A DNA stretch of 64,000 nucleotides from Porcincola intestinalis (GCF_009696445.1 NZ_VULZ01000013.1:38937-102936), one strand, 5' to 3'. Counted from the first letter of the stretch, positions 54,655-63,447 are shown. Notes: generated from the letters alone by a model not told the origin. Program-made: numbers and translations.

Positions 54655-55578
54655 ATGAATATCAGAAAAAACAGAGAAGACAGCATTTTCAGGCTGGGGA
54701 CGATATTTTTCCTGCAATTGGCTGCAGCAGTCCTGGTCATTTCGGGCGTGTACAGCGCAAATGCATTCGGAGCAGAGCCGGAGGAGAAAACAGAGCTGAT
54801 CTATGCATCCGGCAGCAGGCTGGCCAGTGTGGAGGATCGCGCACAGCTGCTGACGGAAGAGGAAGAGACAGAGCTGCTCAAGCAGGCAGCAGAGCTCTCC
54901 CAGAAGACCGGATATGAGCTTCGACTTGTCACAACAGATCAGACGGAAGGAAAGACAACGCAGCAGTTTGCGGAGGCGTACTTTGAGTCCCTGACGGATG
55001 ATGGCCCGGAAACAGCAAGCGGAGCCAGCTATGTCATTGACATGGATAACCGTCAAATATACATTGCAACCTATGGCGGTCTGCAGTATTATCTGACAGA
55101 TACAAGGGTCGATGCACTATTGGATCATGCGTATGAGTATGTCAGCGAAGGGGAATACGATCAAACATTCGAGAGTATGCTAAAGGACACAGGCCGGTAT
55201 TACAGGAAGGGAATCCCGGATGGAACTCGGATCGTAAACCAGGATACAGGGGAAGTGACCGTTTACCATAAGCCGAAAACCGTTACGCCTGTCAAGGTGC
55301 TGATTTCCCTTCTGGCAGGGACAGCCGGTTTTCTGGCATTTTTCGCATCTGTGAAGAGCGCGTACTCCATGAAGGGAATTTCGGGAGACGGGTTTTCGGA
55401 GAGAGATCAGGTTGGGCTTACCCTGAAAAGACGAGATGACAGGCTTGTAAATCAGTTTGTAACCTCCAGGAGGATCCCTAGAAATGATGGCGGCGGAGGG
55501 TCATCCGGCGGCGGAACAACGTCAACGCACACGACATCAGGTGGCTATTCGGCAGGCGGAGGCGGAAGAAGTTTCTGA
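54655..55578 (+). CDS. TPM-domain membrane protein (YdjH/YgcG-like)
   Basis: A 307-residue protein with an N-terminal signal/membrane segment (LGTIFFLQLAAAVLVISGVYSANAFG), an extracytoplasmic TPM domain (LLTEEEETELLKQAAELSQ, GYELRLVTTD, GASYVIDMDNRQIYIATYGG), a second membrane helix (KVLISLLAGTAGFLAFFASV) and a Gly/Ser-rich tail ending SAGGGGRSF. The glycine-rich tail is typical of YgcG-like TPM proteins. It is the third gene of the SPFH/zinc-ribbon/TPM module. Its biochemical role is not established. The next gene starts 2 nt after its stop. Confidence 0.84.
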   Translation: MNIRKNREDSIFRLGTIFFLQLAAAVLVISGVYSANAFGAEPEEKTELIYASGSRLASVEDRAQLLTEEEETELLKQAAELSQKTGYELRLVTTDQTEGKTTQQFAEAYFESLTDDGPETASGASYVIDMDNRQIYIATYGGLQYYLTDTRVDALLDHAYEYVSEGEYDQTFESMLKDTGRYYRKGIPDGTRIVNQDTGEVTVYHKPKTVTPVKVLISLLAGTAGFLAFFASVKSAYSMKGISGDGFSERDQVGLTLKRRDDRLVNQFVTSRRIPRNDGGGGSSGGGTTSTHTTSGGYSAGGGGRSF

Positions 55579-55580
55579 AG

Positions 55581-56027
55581 ATGCAGAATGAGCAGAAAAA
55601 GTATTATGTAGTGACACAGAATGCGATTCCGGAGGTCCTGTTGAAGGTTGTGGAGGTGAAAAGACTCCTGGAGGGAAAGAACCCACCTTCAGTGATGGAG
55701 GCAACCGATCAAGTTGGAATTTCGAGAAGCTCCTTTTACAAATATAAGGATGATATATTTGAGTTCCATGAGAATGTAAGGGGAAAGACCATCACATTTC
55801 TGATCGAAATGAGGGATGAGCCGGGGCTTTTGAGCGATGTACTGATGATTGTCGCCAAATCAAGAGCAAACATTCTGACAATCCATCAGTCTATCCCGGT
55901 ATCGGGAATGGCTTCGACGTCGATCAGTGTTCAGGTGATGCCTGAGACCGGGGATGTGACGGAGATGATGGACCAGATCGATGCGATGGATGGGGTAAAG
56001 TCGCTGAGAATTCTCGGAGCAGAATAG
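55581..56027 (+). CDS. ACT domain protein, UPF0735 family (PheB-like)
   Basis: A 148-residue protein. The N-terminal part contains a helix-turn-helix-like segment (PSVMEATDQVGISRSSFYKYKDDIF) and the C-terminal part an ACT domain (ITFLIEMRDEPGLLSDVLMIVAKSRANILTIHQ), which usually binds amino acids. The UPF0735 family is known in Bacillus as PheB, adjacent to phenylalanine or homoserine genes. Here it precedes thrH by 35 bp, consistent with amino acid sensing in the threonine/serine branch. That role is inference. Confidence 0.88.
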   Translation: MQNEQKKYYVVTQNAIPEVLLKVVEVKRLLEGKNPPSVMEATDQVGISRSSFYKYKDDIFEFHENVRGKTITFLIEMRDEPGLLSDVLMIVAKSRANILTIHQSIPVSGMASTSISVQVMPETGDVTEMMDQIDAMDGVKSLRILGAE

Positions 56028-56062
56028 ACAGACAGTTGACAGATATCAGGAGGAGAAGTGAC

Positions 56063-56668
56063 ATGAATATCGTTTGCCTGGACCTTGAGGGAGTACTTGT
56101 GCCGGAGATATGGATTGCATTCTCTCAGGCGAGTGGAATTCCCGAGCTGAAGCGGACGACTCGTGACGAACCGGATTATAATAAGCTGATGCAGTGGAGA
56201 CTGGGTATTCTCCGGGAACATGGGCTGGGACTCCGCCAGATCCAGGATACAATTGCAACGATTGATCCGCTTCCGGGAGCCAGAGAATTTCTGGAGAGAC
56301 TTCGCGCACAGACGCAGGTAATCATTATCAGCGATACATTCACACAGTTTGCTTCACCGCTGATGGAAAAACTTGGATGGCCGACGTTGTTCTGCAACAC
56401 GCTCGAGGTTGCTCCGGATGGAATGATTACAGGATTCAGAATGCGGATTCCGGATTCCAAGCTGAATACAGTCAGGGCGCTTCAGTCTATCGGCTTTGAT
56501 ACCATTGCGTCCGGGGATTCGTTTAATGATCTTGCAATGATCAAGGCAAGCAAGGCGGGATTTTTATTCCGCACGACCGATCAGATCCGGAAGGATTATC
56601 CGCAGCTGCCGGCTTTTGAAACCTATGATGAATTGCTGGAGGGCATCCAGAAGGCCCTGGCAGAGTAA
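56063..56668 (+). CDS. thrH: ThrH: phosphoserine phosphatase / homoserine phosphotransferase
   Basis: HAD-superfamily enzyme that can move phosphate from phosphoserine to homoserine. The 201-residue protein opens with VCLDLEGVLVPEIWIAF, in which the second aspartate of the usual DxD is replaced by glutamate as in ThrH. It also has IIISDTFTQFASPLMEKLG and the acidic GDSFNDLAMIKAS. The ATG at 56063 follows AGGAGGAG; an upstream in-frame start is rejected. It sits with the ACT gene and ends at a bidirectional terminator. Confidence 0.92.
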   Translation: MNIVCLDLEGVLVPEIWIAFSQASGIPELKRTTRDEPDYNKLMQWRLGILREHGLGLRQIQDTIATIDPLPGAREFLERLRAQTQVIIISDTFTQFASPLMEKLGWPTLFCNTLEVAPDGMITGFRMRIPDSKLNTVRALQSIGFDTIASGDSFNDLAMIKASKAGFLFRTTDQIRKDYPQLPAFETYDELLEGIQKALAE

Positions 56669-56689
56669 TAGAAACAATCGTATAAAAAG

Positions 56690-56731
56690 AGGAATCCCGC
56701 TTCCATAAGGAGCGAGATTCCTCTTTTTTCT
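56690..56731. terminator. Bidirectional terminator between thrH and the DUF975 gene
   Basis: AGAGGAATC (56690-56698) pairs with GATTCCTCT (56718-56726), with further inner pairing. TTTTTT follows on the + strand, and the complement of AAAAA (56686-56690) gives a T-run on the - strand, so it suits both converging genes. Confidence 0.88.
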
Positions 56732-56764
56732 TGTTTTGCAGCTGCGGCTGGTATTGATGGAAAA

Positions 56765-57523
56765 TCAAGTACCGTATGGGTCACGCTGTCCGGACAGCTC
56801 TACATAAAAGAGCGCTTTTGTGACAGCTATGTATGGCTTGACACAGATATAGGCTGTGCCAAGGGAGAGAATGGAAAGCACCCAGTAGCCAATGAAAGAA
56901 AGGTTCAGCACAAACAGCTGCATACGGTGACCGTACATCATCCTCCGGCTTTCCCGGAGGCACTGCAAAAAACTGTAGTCCTGATGGTCAATGAATAAGA
57001 ACAGAGCCTGGTCATATAACAGATAGAATACGCCATAGAGCAATGCGGACACCAGCAGACAGAGAATTGCGATTCCCGCAAACTGAAGGTCTGATGAAAG
57101 CGAAACACCAAACATTGAAGTTCTTGTCCCCTGAAGAAGAAATGCAAAAATCAGATAGACAAGAGGGAAGGCACACAGGTACTTTATGACGGTCAGAGCC
57201 ATGGAAAGAAGCACCAGTCTTCCGGTGTGATAGCGGAAACCGAGAAACAAGTCTCTGATTCTCGCGTGACCTGTTCGCGCAATGTTCAGGGAAAGAAAGC
57301 AGTACCCGGTCTGCAGCAGTGTGGAGACAGCAAACAGGATCAATGAAATCAGCAGATTCAGAGAAGAACCGAGAATATTTCTCCTGGAGGAAAAAGAAGC
57401 AAGATCTCCGAGACAGAACAGGACTATGTTCAGGACACTCATGATGATGGAGGCAAACACGGCGAATGCGTAGCAATCGATCAGGATTGCGCGGCTGCGG
57501 GCCTTCAGACTGAAACTGGTCAT
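56765..57523 (-). CDS. DUF975 family membrane protein
   Basis: A 252-residue integral membrane protein of the DUF975 family, function unknown. It has about six hydrophobic segments (SIIMSVLNIVLFCLGDL, NLLISLILFAVSTLLQTGY, LVLLSMALTVIKYLCAF, FAGIAILCLLVSALLYGVFY, SFIGYWVLSILSLGTAYICV). The conserved cytosolic segment CLRESRRMMYGHRMQLF and the ending SLGTAYICVKPYIAVTKALFYVEL are typical of DUF975. The start overlaps the stop of the preceding membrane protein gene, so the two are coupled. Confidence 0.83.
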   Translation of the reverse strand: MTSFSLKARSRAILIDCYAFAVFASIIMSVLNIVLFCLGDLASFSSRRNILGSSLNLLISLILFAVSTLLQTGYCFLSLNIARTGHARIRDLFLGFRYHTGRLVLLSMALTVIKYLCAFPLVYLIFAFLLQGTRTSMFGVSLSSDLQFAGIAILCLLVSALLYGVFYLLYDQALFLFIDHQDYSFLQCLRESRRMMYGHRMQLFVLNLSFIGYWVLSILSLGTAYICVKPYIAVTKALFYVELSGQRDPYGT

Positions 57524-58005
57524 ATCACACGGCCTCCGTTCAGTGTAGCAGAGACTTCATTTGCGCTCTGAGAAGCAGTGCCAGACTGGGCAGTATCGGA
57601 CGAAGTACCATTCTGCTTGTCCGCTCTGTACTGGCCTGACAGAATCTCCCGCAGAAGAGCTTCTCCGCTCTTGGGTGATTCGTCGGTTGAACCAGTCTCG
57701 GCATCCGGATCAGTGTAGTACTGGTAAAGCTGCTCCACCTCAGCACGAAGCTGTGGATTATGCATATATGTATAGACGGCAGACACTGTCAGAACAGTTG
57801 TCAGTACGGCAGCCGCACTTGCACAGGCCAGAGCAGCCTTGGCACGAGGAACAAGAGGACCATCGCCTCTCGAAATGAGTGCCAGGATGATTGAAACGGA
57901 TGCACATGGAAGCGATATAAAGAAAATCTGAAATGACGCAAAAGCGACAAGCGCCAGGACAAAGGATACTGTGACCATGACAGATCGGTTATCGGAATGA
58001 TTCAT
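57520..58005 (-). CDS. Hypothetical membrane protein
   Basis: A 161-residue protein with a hydrophobic N-terminal half containing about two or three membrane segments (SVMVTVSFVLALVAFASFQIFF, CASVSIILALI, ALACASAAAVLTTVLTVSAVY). The hydrophilic C-terminal half is rich in Ser, Thr, Gln, Ala and Asp. DUF4190-like small membrane proteins look similar, but I cannot assign it firmly. GGGAGGTGG precedes the ATG. It is translationally coupled to the DUF975 gene and transcribed from the promoter at 58066-58094. Confidence 0.7.
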   Translation of the reverse strand: MNHSDNRSVMVTVSFVLALVAFASFQIFFISLPCASVSIILALISRGDGPLVPRAKAALACASAAAVLTTVLTVSAVYTYMHNPQLRAEVEQLYQYYTDPDAETGSTDESPKSGEALLREILSGQYRADKQNGTSSDTAQSGTASQSANEVSATLNGGRVI

Positions 58006-58065
58006 AAAGGGCCACCTCCCGGTATATTGAGATACAACAAGGGACTGCCTTGTTATTTATTTCCT

Positions 58066-58094
58066 ATCTTAACACGCAGTTTTTTTATGAACAA
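58066..58094 (-). promoter_or_regulatory. Promoter for the membrane protein-DUF975 operon
   Basis: On the - strand, TTGTTC (58094-58089), a 17-bp spacer and TAAGAT (58071-58066) lie about 60 bp before the ATG at 58005. The leader contains a 7-bp hairpin (58036-58054). Confidence 0.65.
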
Positions 58095-58168
58095 TCCGGA
58101 TGGGTTTAATTCATGAAATCTTCACATCTCATCGCGAAAACGCTGCAAAATGGCATCCGTCCCCTTGC

Positions 58169-58197
58169 TTGACAAAGGGTTTTATCGAAAGGATAAT
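58169..58197 (+). promoter_or_regulatory. Promoter for the NUDIX-tsaE-tsaB/rimI-rnz-tsaD-ispD operon
   Basis: A perfect TTGACA (58169-58174), a 17-bp spacer and GATAAT (58192-58197). It lies downstream of an in-frame ATG at 58150, which rules out that codon as the start of the NUDIX gene. Confidence 0.78.
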
Positions 58198-58251
58198 AGG
58201 AACACTGGACGGAATTCCGGCGCCCGGCAGCAAAGGCGCAGACAGAATATA

Positions 58252-58905
58252 ATGAAAGGGCAGATATCAGAAAAGATGGCAGAGGTAGACCGTGTCAGTC
58301 AGGTTACAAATAATCGGTTTCTGAACTATTATGAGCTCAACACGACAGACCGGATTGGCAATCACAAGAAATATTATATGTGTTCAAGAAGAGAGTCGGC
58401 AGAAAAACTGGATCTGATGACCGGAGCTGACAGACCTGATGGTGTTGTCATGTTCGCTTTATACGGGGAGGACGGAGACCGGGTGGTTCTGGTTCATCAG
58501 TACAGATACCCGCTTGGCGCCTATATCTATGAACTGCCTGCCGGCCTTGTCGAGGATGGAGAGCGGGTTGATGAGGCTGCCCTGCGCGAGATGCGGGAAG
58601 AGACAGGACTTGAGTTTCATCCTGTGCTGTCTGACTCCGGATATGAGCGGCCGTTCTATTCATCGGCAGGAATGACAGATGAAAGCTGCTGTATGGTTTT
58701 TGGAACTGCCGGTGGGACAATCAGTCAGAGTGGCCTGGAGGATACGGAGCAGCTGGATGTGGTACTCGCGGACAGACAGGAGGCAGCACGGATTCTGAGG
58801 GAAGAGAATGTTGCAGCAAACTGTGCATTCATGCTGATGAACTTCATCAGCTCGGCAGATCCGCTTGCGTTTCTGCATCAGCGTGCCGGAGAGGGGCAGT
58901 TATGA
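58252..58905 (+). CDS. NUDIX hydrolase
   Basis: A 217-residue hydrolase of nucleoside diphosphate derivatives. The NUDIX box is intact: [25 protein letters not shown] contains the G-x5-E-x7-R-E-x2-E-E-x-G pattern (shown here in two pieces, [16 protein letters not shown] and MREETGLEF). The upstream [21 protein letters not shown] resembles ADP-ribose pyrophosphatases, but the substrate is not certain. Starts at 58252 or 58276 fit the promoter; neither has a strong Shine-Dalgarno. The stop overlaps tsaE (ATGA). Confidence 0.88.
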   Translation: MKGQISEKMAEVDRVSQVTNNRFLNYYELNTTDRIGNHKKYYMCSRRESAEKLDLMTGADRPDGVVMFALYGEDGDRVVLVHQYRYPLGAYIYELPAGLVEDGERVDEAALREMREETGLEFHPVLSDSGYERPFYSSAGMTDESCCMVFGTAGGTISQSGLEDTEQLDVVLADRQEAARILREENVAANCAFMLMNFISSADPLAFLHQRAGEGQL

Positions 58906-59342
58906 AGAAGGTGGCAGAGGCATTCACTCCTGATGATACGTTCAGACTTGGGTTTCAGATGGCGGAGAAAGCGGCTCCGGGAGATGTCATCGCGCTCCTG
59001 GGCGATCTTGGTGTTGGAAAAACTGTATTCACAAAGGGATTTGCAGCAGGTCTTGGCATACAGGAAGACATCAGCAGTCCGACATTTACCATCCTGCAGC
59101 TTTATGAGGAGGGACGGTTGCCGCTGTATCATTTTGATGTATATCGAATCGGCGACCCGGAGGAAATGATGGAAGTCGGGTGGGACGACTATGTCTATGG
59201 GAATGGCGTCTGTCTGATTGAGTGGGCAAACTTGATAGAAGACCTGATGGAGGAAATTCCGGACGGGAAGCTGAAGCGTGTCACGATTGAAAAAAATCCG
59301 GAAAAGGGATTTGATTACAGAAAAATTACGGTAGAGGGATAA
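58902..59342 (+). CDS. tsaE: t6A synthesis ATPase TsaE
   Basis: ATPase that, with TsaB and TsaD, makes threonylcarbamoyladenosine at position 37 of tRNA. The 146-residue protein has the P-loop [17 protein letters not shown], then [22 protein letters not shown] and the [11 protein letters not shown] segment. GAGGGG precedes the ATG, which overlaps the NUDIX stop. tsaB follows after 3 nt. Confidence 0.95.
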   Translation: MKKVAEAFTPDDTFRLGFQMAEKAAPGDVIALLGDLGVGKTVFTKGFAAGLGIQEDISSPTFTILQLYEEGRLPLYHFDVYRIGDPEEMMEVGWDDYVYGNGVCLIEWANLIEDLMEEIPDGKLKRVTIEKNPEKGFDYRKITVEG

Positions 59343-59345
59343 GAG

Positions 59346-60542
59346 ATGAAAATACTCGCGATTGACTCATCTGGAATGCCTGCGTCAGCTGCCGTCGTGG
59401 AGGATGGAAAACTGATTGCGGCGTATACTGTGAATTATCAGAAAACGCATAGCCAGACCCTGCTTCCGATGATTGATGAACTTTCTCGTGCGATTGAACT
59501 GGATAAAACAACCCTGGGAGCAGTAGCTGTCTCAGGCGGACCGGGTTCCTTTACAGGATTACGGATTGGATCAGCAACAGCAAAGGGAATTGCGCTTGCA
59601 TTGAAGATCCCGATCATCAATGTCCCGACATTAGAGGGGCTCGCATCCAATTTTCATGGCTGCGGCGAGCTGATCTGTCCGATGATGGATGCCAGAAGGA
59701 CGGAAGTATTTTCCGGGGTTTACACGTATCAGGATGATTTATCATCTGTCAGCCCGGATAAAACCTCACTGGTTGTTCTGATGGATCAGAAGCCTGTTTC
59801 AGTTGAAAAATTGTGTATCAGGCTGAACGAGATGGCAGAAAAAACCGGGAAGAGACTGATTCTTCTTGGGGATGGATGCGTGAAATACCGGGACATCCTG
59901 AATGAGAAGCTGATGGTACCATACCGGATTGCTCCGTTGAATCTTCTTGAACAGAGGGCAGCATCTGTTGCATTGAGGGCGGAAGAGCTGCTGGCAGCCG
60001 GAAGGACAGAAACGGCGGAGGAACACAGGCCGATTTACCTCAGAGTTTCACAGGCGGAGAGAGTCAGAAGCTGCAGACTTGCGGAAAAGAACCCCATCCG
60101 GATCAGACCCGCTGAGGAAAAGGATCTTCCACGGATTGCGGTGATGGAGAAACTATATTTTTCTCTGCCATGGAGCGAGAAGATGCTGCGGGAATCCCTG
60201 CATCAGGCGCAGTATACGATGCTGGTTGCCGAGGACTGCACAGATGGCGAGTTTGCGGGGTATGTGACATTACTGAATGCTGCCGGGGAAGGCAACATCA
60301 TGAACGTTGCAGTCTCGGATGCTCTGAGAAGACAGGGAATTGCCGGAAAGCTGCTGACCGAGGCTATGCGGCGTGGAAGAGAACAGGGGATCAGCGACTA
60401 TACCCTTGAGGTGCGTAAAAGCAACAAGGCTGCTGTATCACTTTATGAAGGGCTGGGATTCCGGACAGAGGGAGTTCGGAAAGACTATTACGAACAACCC
60501 AGGGAGGATGCACTGATTATGTGGAAGAGGAAGGAAAACTGA
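59346..60542 (+). CDS. tsaB: TsaB-RimI fusion: t6A complex subunit plus ribosomal-protein alanine acetyltransferase
   Basis: A 398-residue two-domain protein. Residues 1-235 are TsaB, the scaffold subunit of the t6A complex (MKILAIDSSGMPASAAVVED, AVSGGPGSFTGLRIGSATAKG, MMDARRTEVFSGVY). From about residue 248 a GNAT acetyltransferase of the RimI type follows (IRIRPAEEKDLPRIAVME, NVAVSDALRRQGIAGKLL, LEVRKSNKAAVSLYEGLGF). RimI acetylates the N-terminus of ribosomal protein S18, and rimI usually sits beside tsaB as a separate gene. The frame is continuous, with no internal stop or start signal at the junction. Confidence 0.93.
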   Translation: MKILAIDSSGMPASAAVVEDGKLIAAYTVNYQKTHSQTLLPMIDELSRAIELDKTTLGAVAVSGGPGSFTGLRIGSATAKGIALALKIPIINVPTLEGLASNFHGCGELICPMMDARRTEVFSGVYTYQDDLSSVSPDKTSLVVLMDQKPVSVEKLCIRLNEMAEKTGKRLILLGDGCVKYRDILNEKLMVPYRIAPLNLLEQRAASVALRAEELLAAGRTETAEEHRPIYLRVSQAERVRSCRLAEKNPIRIRPAEEKDLPRIAVMEKLYFSLPWSEKMLRESLHQAQYTMLVAEDCTDGEFAGYVTLLNAAGEGNIMNVAVSDALRRQGIAGKLLTEAMRRGREQGISDYTLEVRKSNKAAVSLYEGLGFRTEGVRKDYYEQPREDALIMWKRKEN

Positions 60543-60545
60543 CCC

Positions 60546-61457
60546 ATGCTTGATGTCTGTCTGCTCGGCTGCGGCGGAATGATGCCGTTGCCGTACCGCC
60601 ATCTGACAAGTCTGATGGTGCGATATAACGGAAGCAGTCTTCTGATTGACTGCGGGGAAGGAACCCAGGTTGCGCTGCGCAAGAAGGGATGGAGCTTCAA
60701 GCCGATTGATGTCATCTGCTTCACTCATTTCCATGGGGATCATATCGGCGGCCTTCCCGGTCTTCTTCTGACGATGGGAAATGCGGAAAGGACGAAGCCA
60801 CTGACACTGATCGGACCGAAAGGGCTTCCCCGGGTTGTGAATGCACTGAGAGTCATAGCACCGGAACTGCCATTTGAAATTCAATATGTGGAAATACAAG
60901 GGGATGAGCAGGAATTCACGCTGAATGGTTATCGCCTCAAGGCATTCAAGGTCAATCACAGAGTGCCCTGTTATGGATATACAGTGGAGCTGGACAGAAA
61001 GGGCCGGTTTGACCAGGAACGCGCAAAGCGAGAGGAAATCCCTCTGAAATACTGGAACCCGCTTCAGAAGGGGATGACGATTACAGCAGAGGATGGCAGG
61101 ATTCTGACGCCGGATTTGGTGCTGGGACCGCCAAGAAAGGGACTGAAGCTGACCTATACGACCGATACACGGCCGACAGCCTCGATTGTCCGCAATGCGG
61201 AAAAAGCAGATCTGTTCATCTGTGAAGGGATGTATGGTGAGGAGGAGAAGCTGGTGAATGCAAAGGATCACAAGCATATGATGATCCGGGAGGCAGCTTC
61301 TTTAGCAGCGGATGCGGGGGTGAGAGAACTCTGGCTGACGCACTATAGTCCCTCACTGACACACCCGGAGCAGTACCTGAAGATGGCAGAGACAATTTTT
61401 CAACAGACAAAGTGCGGAAGTGACGGACTGAGCTGCGAGCTTGACTTTGAGGACTGA
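60546..61457 (+). CDS. rnz: Ribonuclease Z
   Basis: Metallo-beta-lactamase endonuclease that trims the 3' end of tRNA precursors lacking an encoded CCA. The 303-residue protein has [17 protein letters not shown], the zinc motif [14 protein letters not shown], the AxDT-like [11 protein letters not shown] and a C-terminal histidine in [19 protein letters not shown] lies upstream. Both tRNA-Ser genes at the right end lack an encoded CCA, so RNase Z processing would be needed for them. Confidence 0.93.
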   Translation: MLDVCLLGCGGMMPLPYRHLTSLMVRYNGSSLLIDCGEGTQVALRKKGWSFKPIDVICFTHFHGDHIGGLPGLLLTMGNAERTKPLTLIGPKGLPRVVNALRVIAPELPFEIQYVEIQGDEQEFTLNGYRLKAFKVNHRVPCYGYTVELDRKGRFDQERAKREEIPLKYWNPLQKGMTITAEDGRILTPDLVLGPPRKGLKLTYTTDTRPTASIVRNAEKADLFICEGMYGEEEKLVNAKDHKHMMIREAASLAADAGVRELWLTHYSPSLTHPEQYLKMAETIFQQTKCGSDGLSCELDFED

Positions 61458-61464
61458 ACGAAAG

Positions 61465-62493
61465 ATGGAAGACACAAAAGAAATCAGAATATTGGGAATC
61501 GAAAGCTCCTGTGATGAAACAGCAGCTGCAGTTGTTGTCAATGGACGGGATGTGCGGTCCAATATCATTTCCTCGCAGATTGATATCCATACGCTCTATG
61601 GCGGTGTCGTGCCGGAAATCGCTTCCAGAAAGCACATTGAGCGCGTCAGTCAGGTTGTGGAGAAGGCGCTTGAGGATGCACAGATGACGCTCGATGATAT
61701 CGATGCTGTCGGGGTGACCTATGGGCCAGGGCTTATCGGTCCGCTTCTGGTCGGAGTATCTGCAGCAAAGGCGATTGCATGGGCAAAGGATCTTCCGCTT
61801 GTCGGGGTGCATCACATCGAAGGACATATCAGCGCAAACTACATTGAGAATAAAGAACTTGAACCGCCCTTCGGGTGTCTGATTGTTTCCGGAGGTCATA
61901 CGCATCTTGTGCTGGTAAAGGACTACGGAGAGTATGAGATCCTGGGGAAAACCTGCGATGATGCAGCCGGGGAAGCATTCGACAAGGTAGCCCGCGCAAT
62001 TGGCCTGGGTTATCCGGGAGGTCCCAAGATTGACAAAGTGTCCAGAGAGGGCGATGCGGACGCCATTGTGTTCCCGCAGGGGAAGGTCAGAGGGTCGGAG
62101 TATGACTTTTCGTTCAGTGGCTTGAAAAGTGCGGTGCTGAACTATTTGAACGAATGCCATATGAAGAGAGAGGAAATATGTGTACCGGACGTAGCGGCAT
62201 CCTTTCAGAAGGCAGTGGTGGATGTGCTGGTTTCACATGCCATGAGAGCGGTTGAGGAGTTTCATTTCCGGAAATTTGCGATTGCCGGAGGAGTTGCGTC
62301 CAACAGTGCTCTGAGGCATGCGATGGAACAGGCCTGCCAGGAGAGAGGGGTAGCTTTCTATCGCCCGTCCCCGATCTTGTGCACCGATAATGCAGCTATG
62401 ATCGGCGCTGCAGCATACTATGACTACAGAAAAGGGATTCGCTCCGACTGGAGTTTGAATGCCATTCCGAATCTCAGACTTGGAGAAAGGTGA
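61465..62493 (+). CDS. tsaD: tRNA N6-adenosine threonylcarbamoyltransferase TsaD
   Basis: Catalytic subunit of t6A formation. The 342-residue ASKHA-fold protein has [16 protein letters not shown], the metal motif in [47 protein letters not shown] and the C-terminal [10 protein letters not shown]. The ATG at 61465 gives the family N-terminus; an earlier in-frame ATG overlaps rnz and is less likely. It completes tsaE-tsaB-tsaD in one operon; tsaC is not in the window. Confidence 0.96.
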   Translation: MEDTKEIRILGIESSCDETAAAVVVNGRDVRSNIISSQIDIHTLYGGVVPEIASRKHIERVSQVVEKALEDAQMTLDDIDAVGVTYGPGLIGPLLVGVSAAKAIAWAKDLPLVGVHHIEGHISANYIENKELEPPFGCLIVSGGHTHLVLVKDYGEYEILGKTCDDAAGEAFDKVARAIGLGYPGGPKIDKVSREGDADAIVFPQGKVRGSEYDFSFSGLKSAVLNYLNECHMKREEICVPDVAASFQKAVVDVLVSHAMRAVEEFHFRKFAIAGGVASNSALRHAMEQACQERGVAFYRPSPILCTDNAAMIGAAAYYDYRKGIRSDWSLNAIPNLRLGER

Positions 62494-62499
62494 TCGTAT

Positions 62500-63198
62500 A
62501 TGCAGAAAAATGCAGCCGTGATTCTGTCTGCGGGAGCAGGAAAAAGGATGCATCAATCGATGCCGAAGCAGTATCTCAGCCTTTGTGGAAAGCCTGTGAT
62601 TGCCTGGACAATCGAGGTATTTCAGCAGAGTCCTGACATTGATGAAATTGTACTCGTAACGGGACCGGACCAGGTCATGAAGTGCCGGGAAGAGATTGTG
62701 AAGCGGTATGGACTGACCAAGGTATCCAGGATCGTTCCGGGAGGGGAAGAGCGGGGAGATTCTGTATTATGCGGTCTCCATGCACTAAGTGACGATATTT
62801 CCTGCGTGCTGATTCATGACGGGGCCAGGCCGCTTGTCAGCCAGGAAGTGATTGTACGTGCGGCAGAAGCTGCTGCTTTATATGGGGCTGCAGCAGTCGC
62901 TGTACCGGCCCGGGATACAGTCAAGATTGTGGATGAGCAGGAGATGGTGGTCAGCACACCTGACAGAAGGACACTTCGAATGATGCAGACACCGCAGGCT
63001 TTTTCTTATCCACTGATTTTGGCTGCGTATGAGAAGGTCTTTGCAGATGGTGTAACCGTGACGGATGATGCCATGGCAGCAGAATACGCAGGGGCGCGTG
63101 TGAAAATTGTAGAGGGCGATGTCCGAAATATTAAAATTACGGTGCCTCAGGATCTATTACTGGCGGAACTGTTAATCAAAGAGTGGAAACGCACATGA
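62500..63198 (+). CDS. ispD: 2-C-methyl-D-erythritol 4-phosphate cytidylyltransferase
   Basis: Third step of the MEP isoprenoid pathway, CTP plus MEP to CDP-ME. The 232-residue protein has the nucleotide-binding ILSAGAGKRMHQSMPKQYL, then HDGARPLVSQEVI, VPARDTVKIVDE, MMQTPQAFSYPLI and VTDDAMAAEYAGARVKIVEGD. AAAGGTG lies upstream. It is the last protein gene before the rRNA region. Confidence 0.95.
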   Translation: MQKNAAVILSAGAGKRMHQSMPKQYLSLCGKPVIAWTIEVFQQSPDIDEIVLVTGPDQVMKCREEIVKRYGLTKVSRIVPGGEERGDSVLCGLHALSDDISCVLIHDGARPLVSQEVIVRAAEAAALYGAAAVAVPARDTVKIVDEQEMVVSTPDRRTLRMMQTPQAFSYPLILAAYEKVFADGVTVTDDAMAAEYAGARVKIVEGDVRNIKITVPQDLLLAELLIKEWKRT

Positions 63199-63209
63199 TA
63201 CGTGTTCAT

Positions 63210-63288
63210 AAAAATTCCAAAACGCCAAAAACCATAAAAGTAAAAAACCGTAAAAAATCGTAAAAATCTTGCTCATAAAAATGAAAAA
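63210..63288 (+). promoter_or_regulatory. A-tract array upstream of the tRNA/rRNA promoter
   Basis: Nine runs of four to six A occur at 63210-63214, 63219-63222, 63227-63231, 63236-63239, 63242-63247, 63252-63257, 63262-63266, 63277-63281 and 63284-63288. The spacing is mostly 7-10 bp, near one helical turn. Such runs act as UP-element-like activators or bent DNA at rRNA promoters. No gene lies in 63199-63361. Confidence 0.65.
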
Positions 63289-63293
63289 GAGTG

Positions 63294-63322
63294 TTGACAT
63301 TCTATCAGTAGGATGATATATT
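63294..63322 (+). promoter_or_regulatory. Strong promoter for tRNA-Ser and rRNA
   Basis: A perfect TTGACA (63294-63299), a 17-bp spacer and TATATT (63317-63322) lie 39 bp before the first tRNA-Ser and directly after an A-tract array. Confidence 0.85.
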
Positions 63323-63361
63323 AATCGAGCGCTGCAGAAAAGAGCAGCACGAAACGGTTTT

Positions 63362-63447
63362 GGAGAGGTATCGAAGTGGCTATAACGAGGCGGTCTTGAA
63401 AACCGTTTGTCCGCAAGGGCGCATGGGTTCGAATCCCATCCTCTCCG
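63362..63447 (+). tRNA. tRNA-Ser (anticodon TGA)
   Basis: Acceptor stem GGAGAGG (63362-63368) pairs with CCTCTCC (63440-63446), with discriminator G. The anticodon loop CTTGAAA (63395-63401) carries TGA at 63397-63399. The T-arm has GGGTTCGAATCCC. The long variable arm between the anticodon and T stems is the class II feature of serine tRNAs. CCA is not encoded. Confidence 0.95.

Noticed and set aside
63241..63270. Short repeated unit CGTAAAAA suggesting a CRISPR-like or tandem repeat
   Set aside because: The unit is under 10 bp, imperfect and has no spacers. It is better explained as phased A-tracts of an rRNA promoter.
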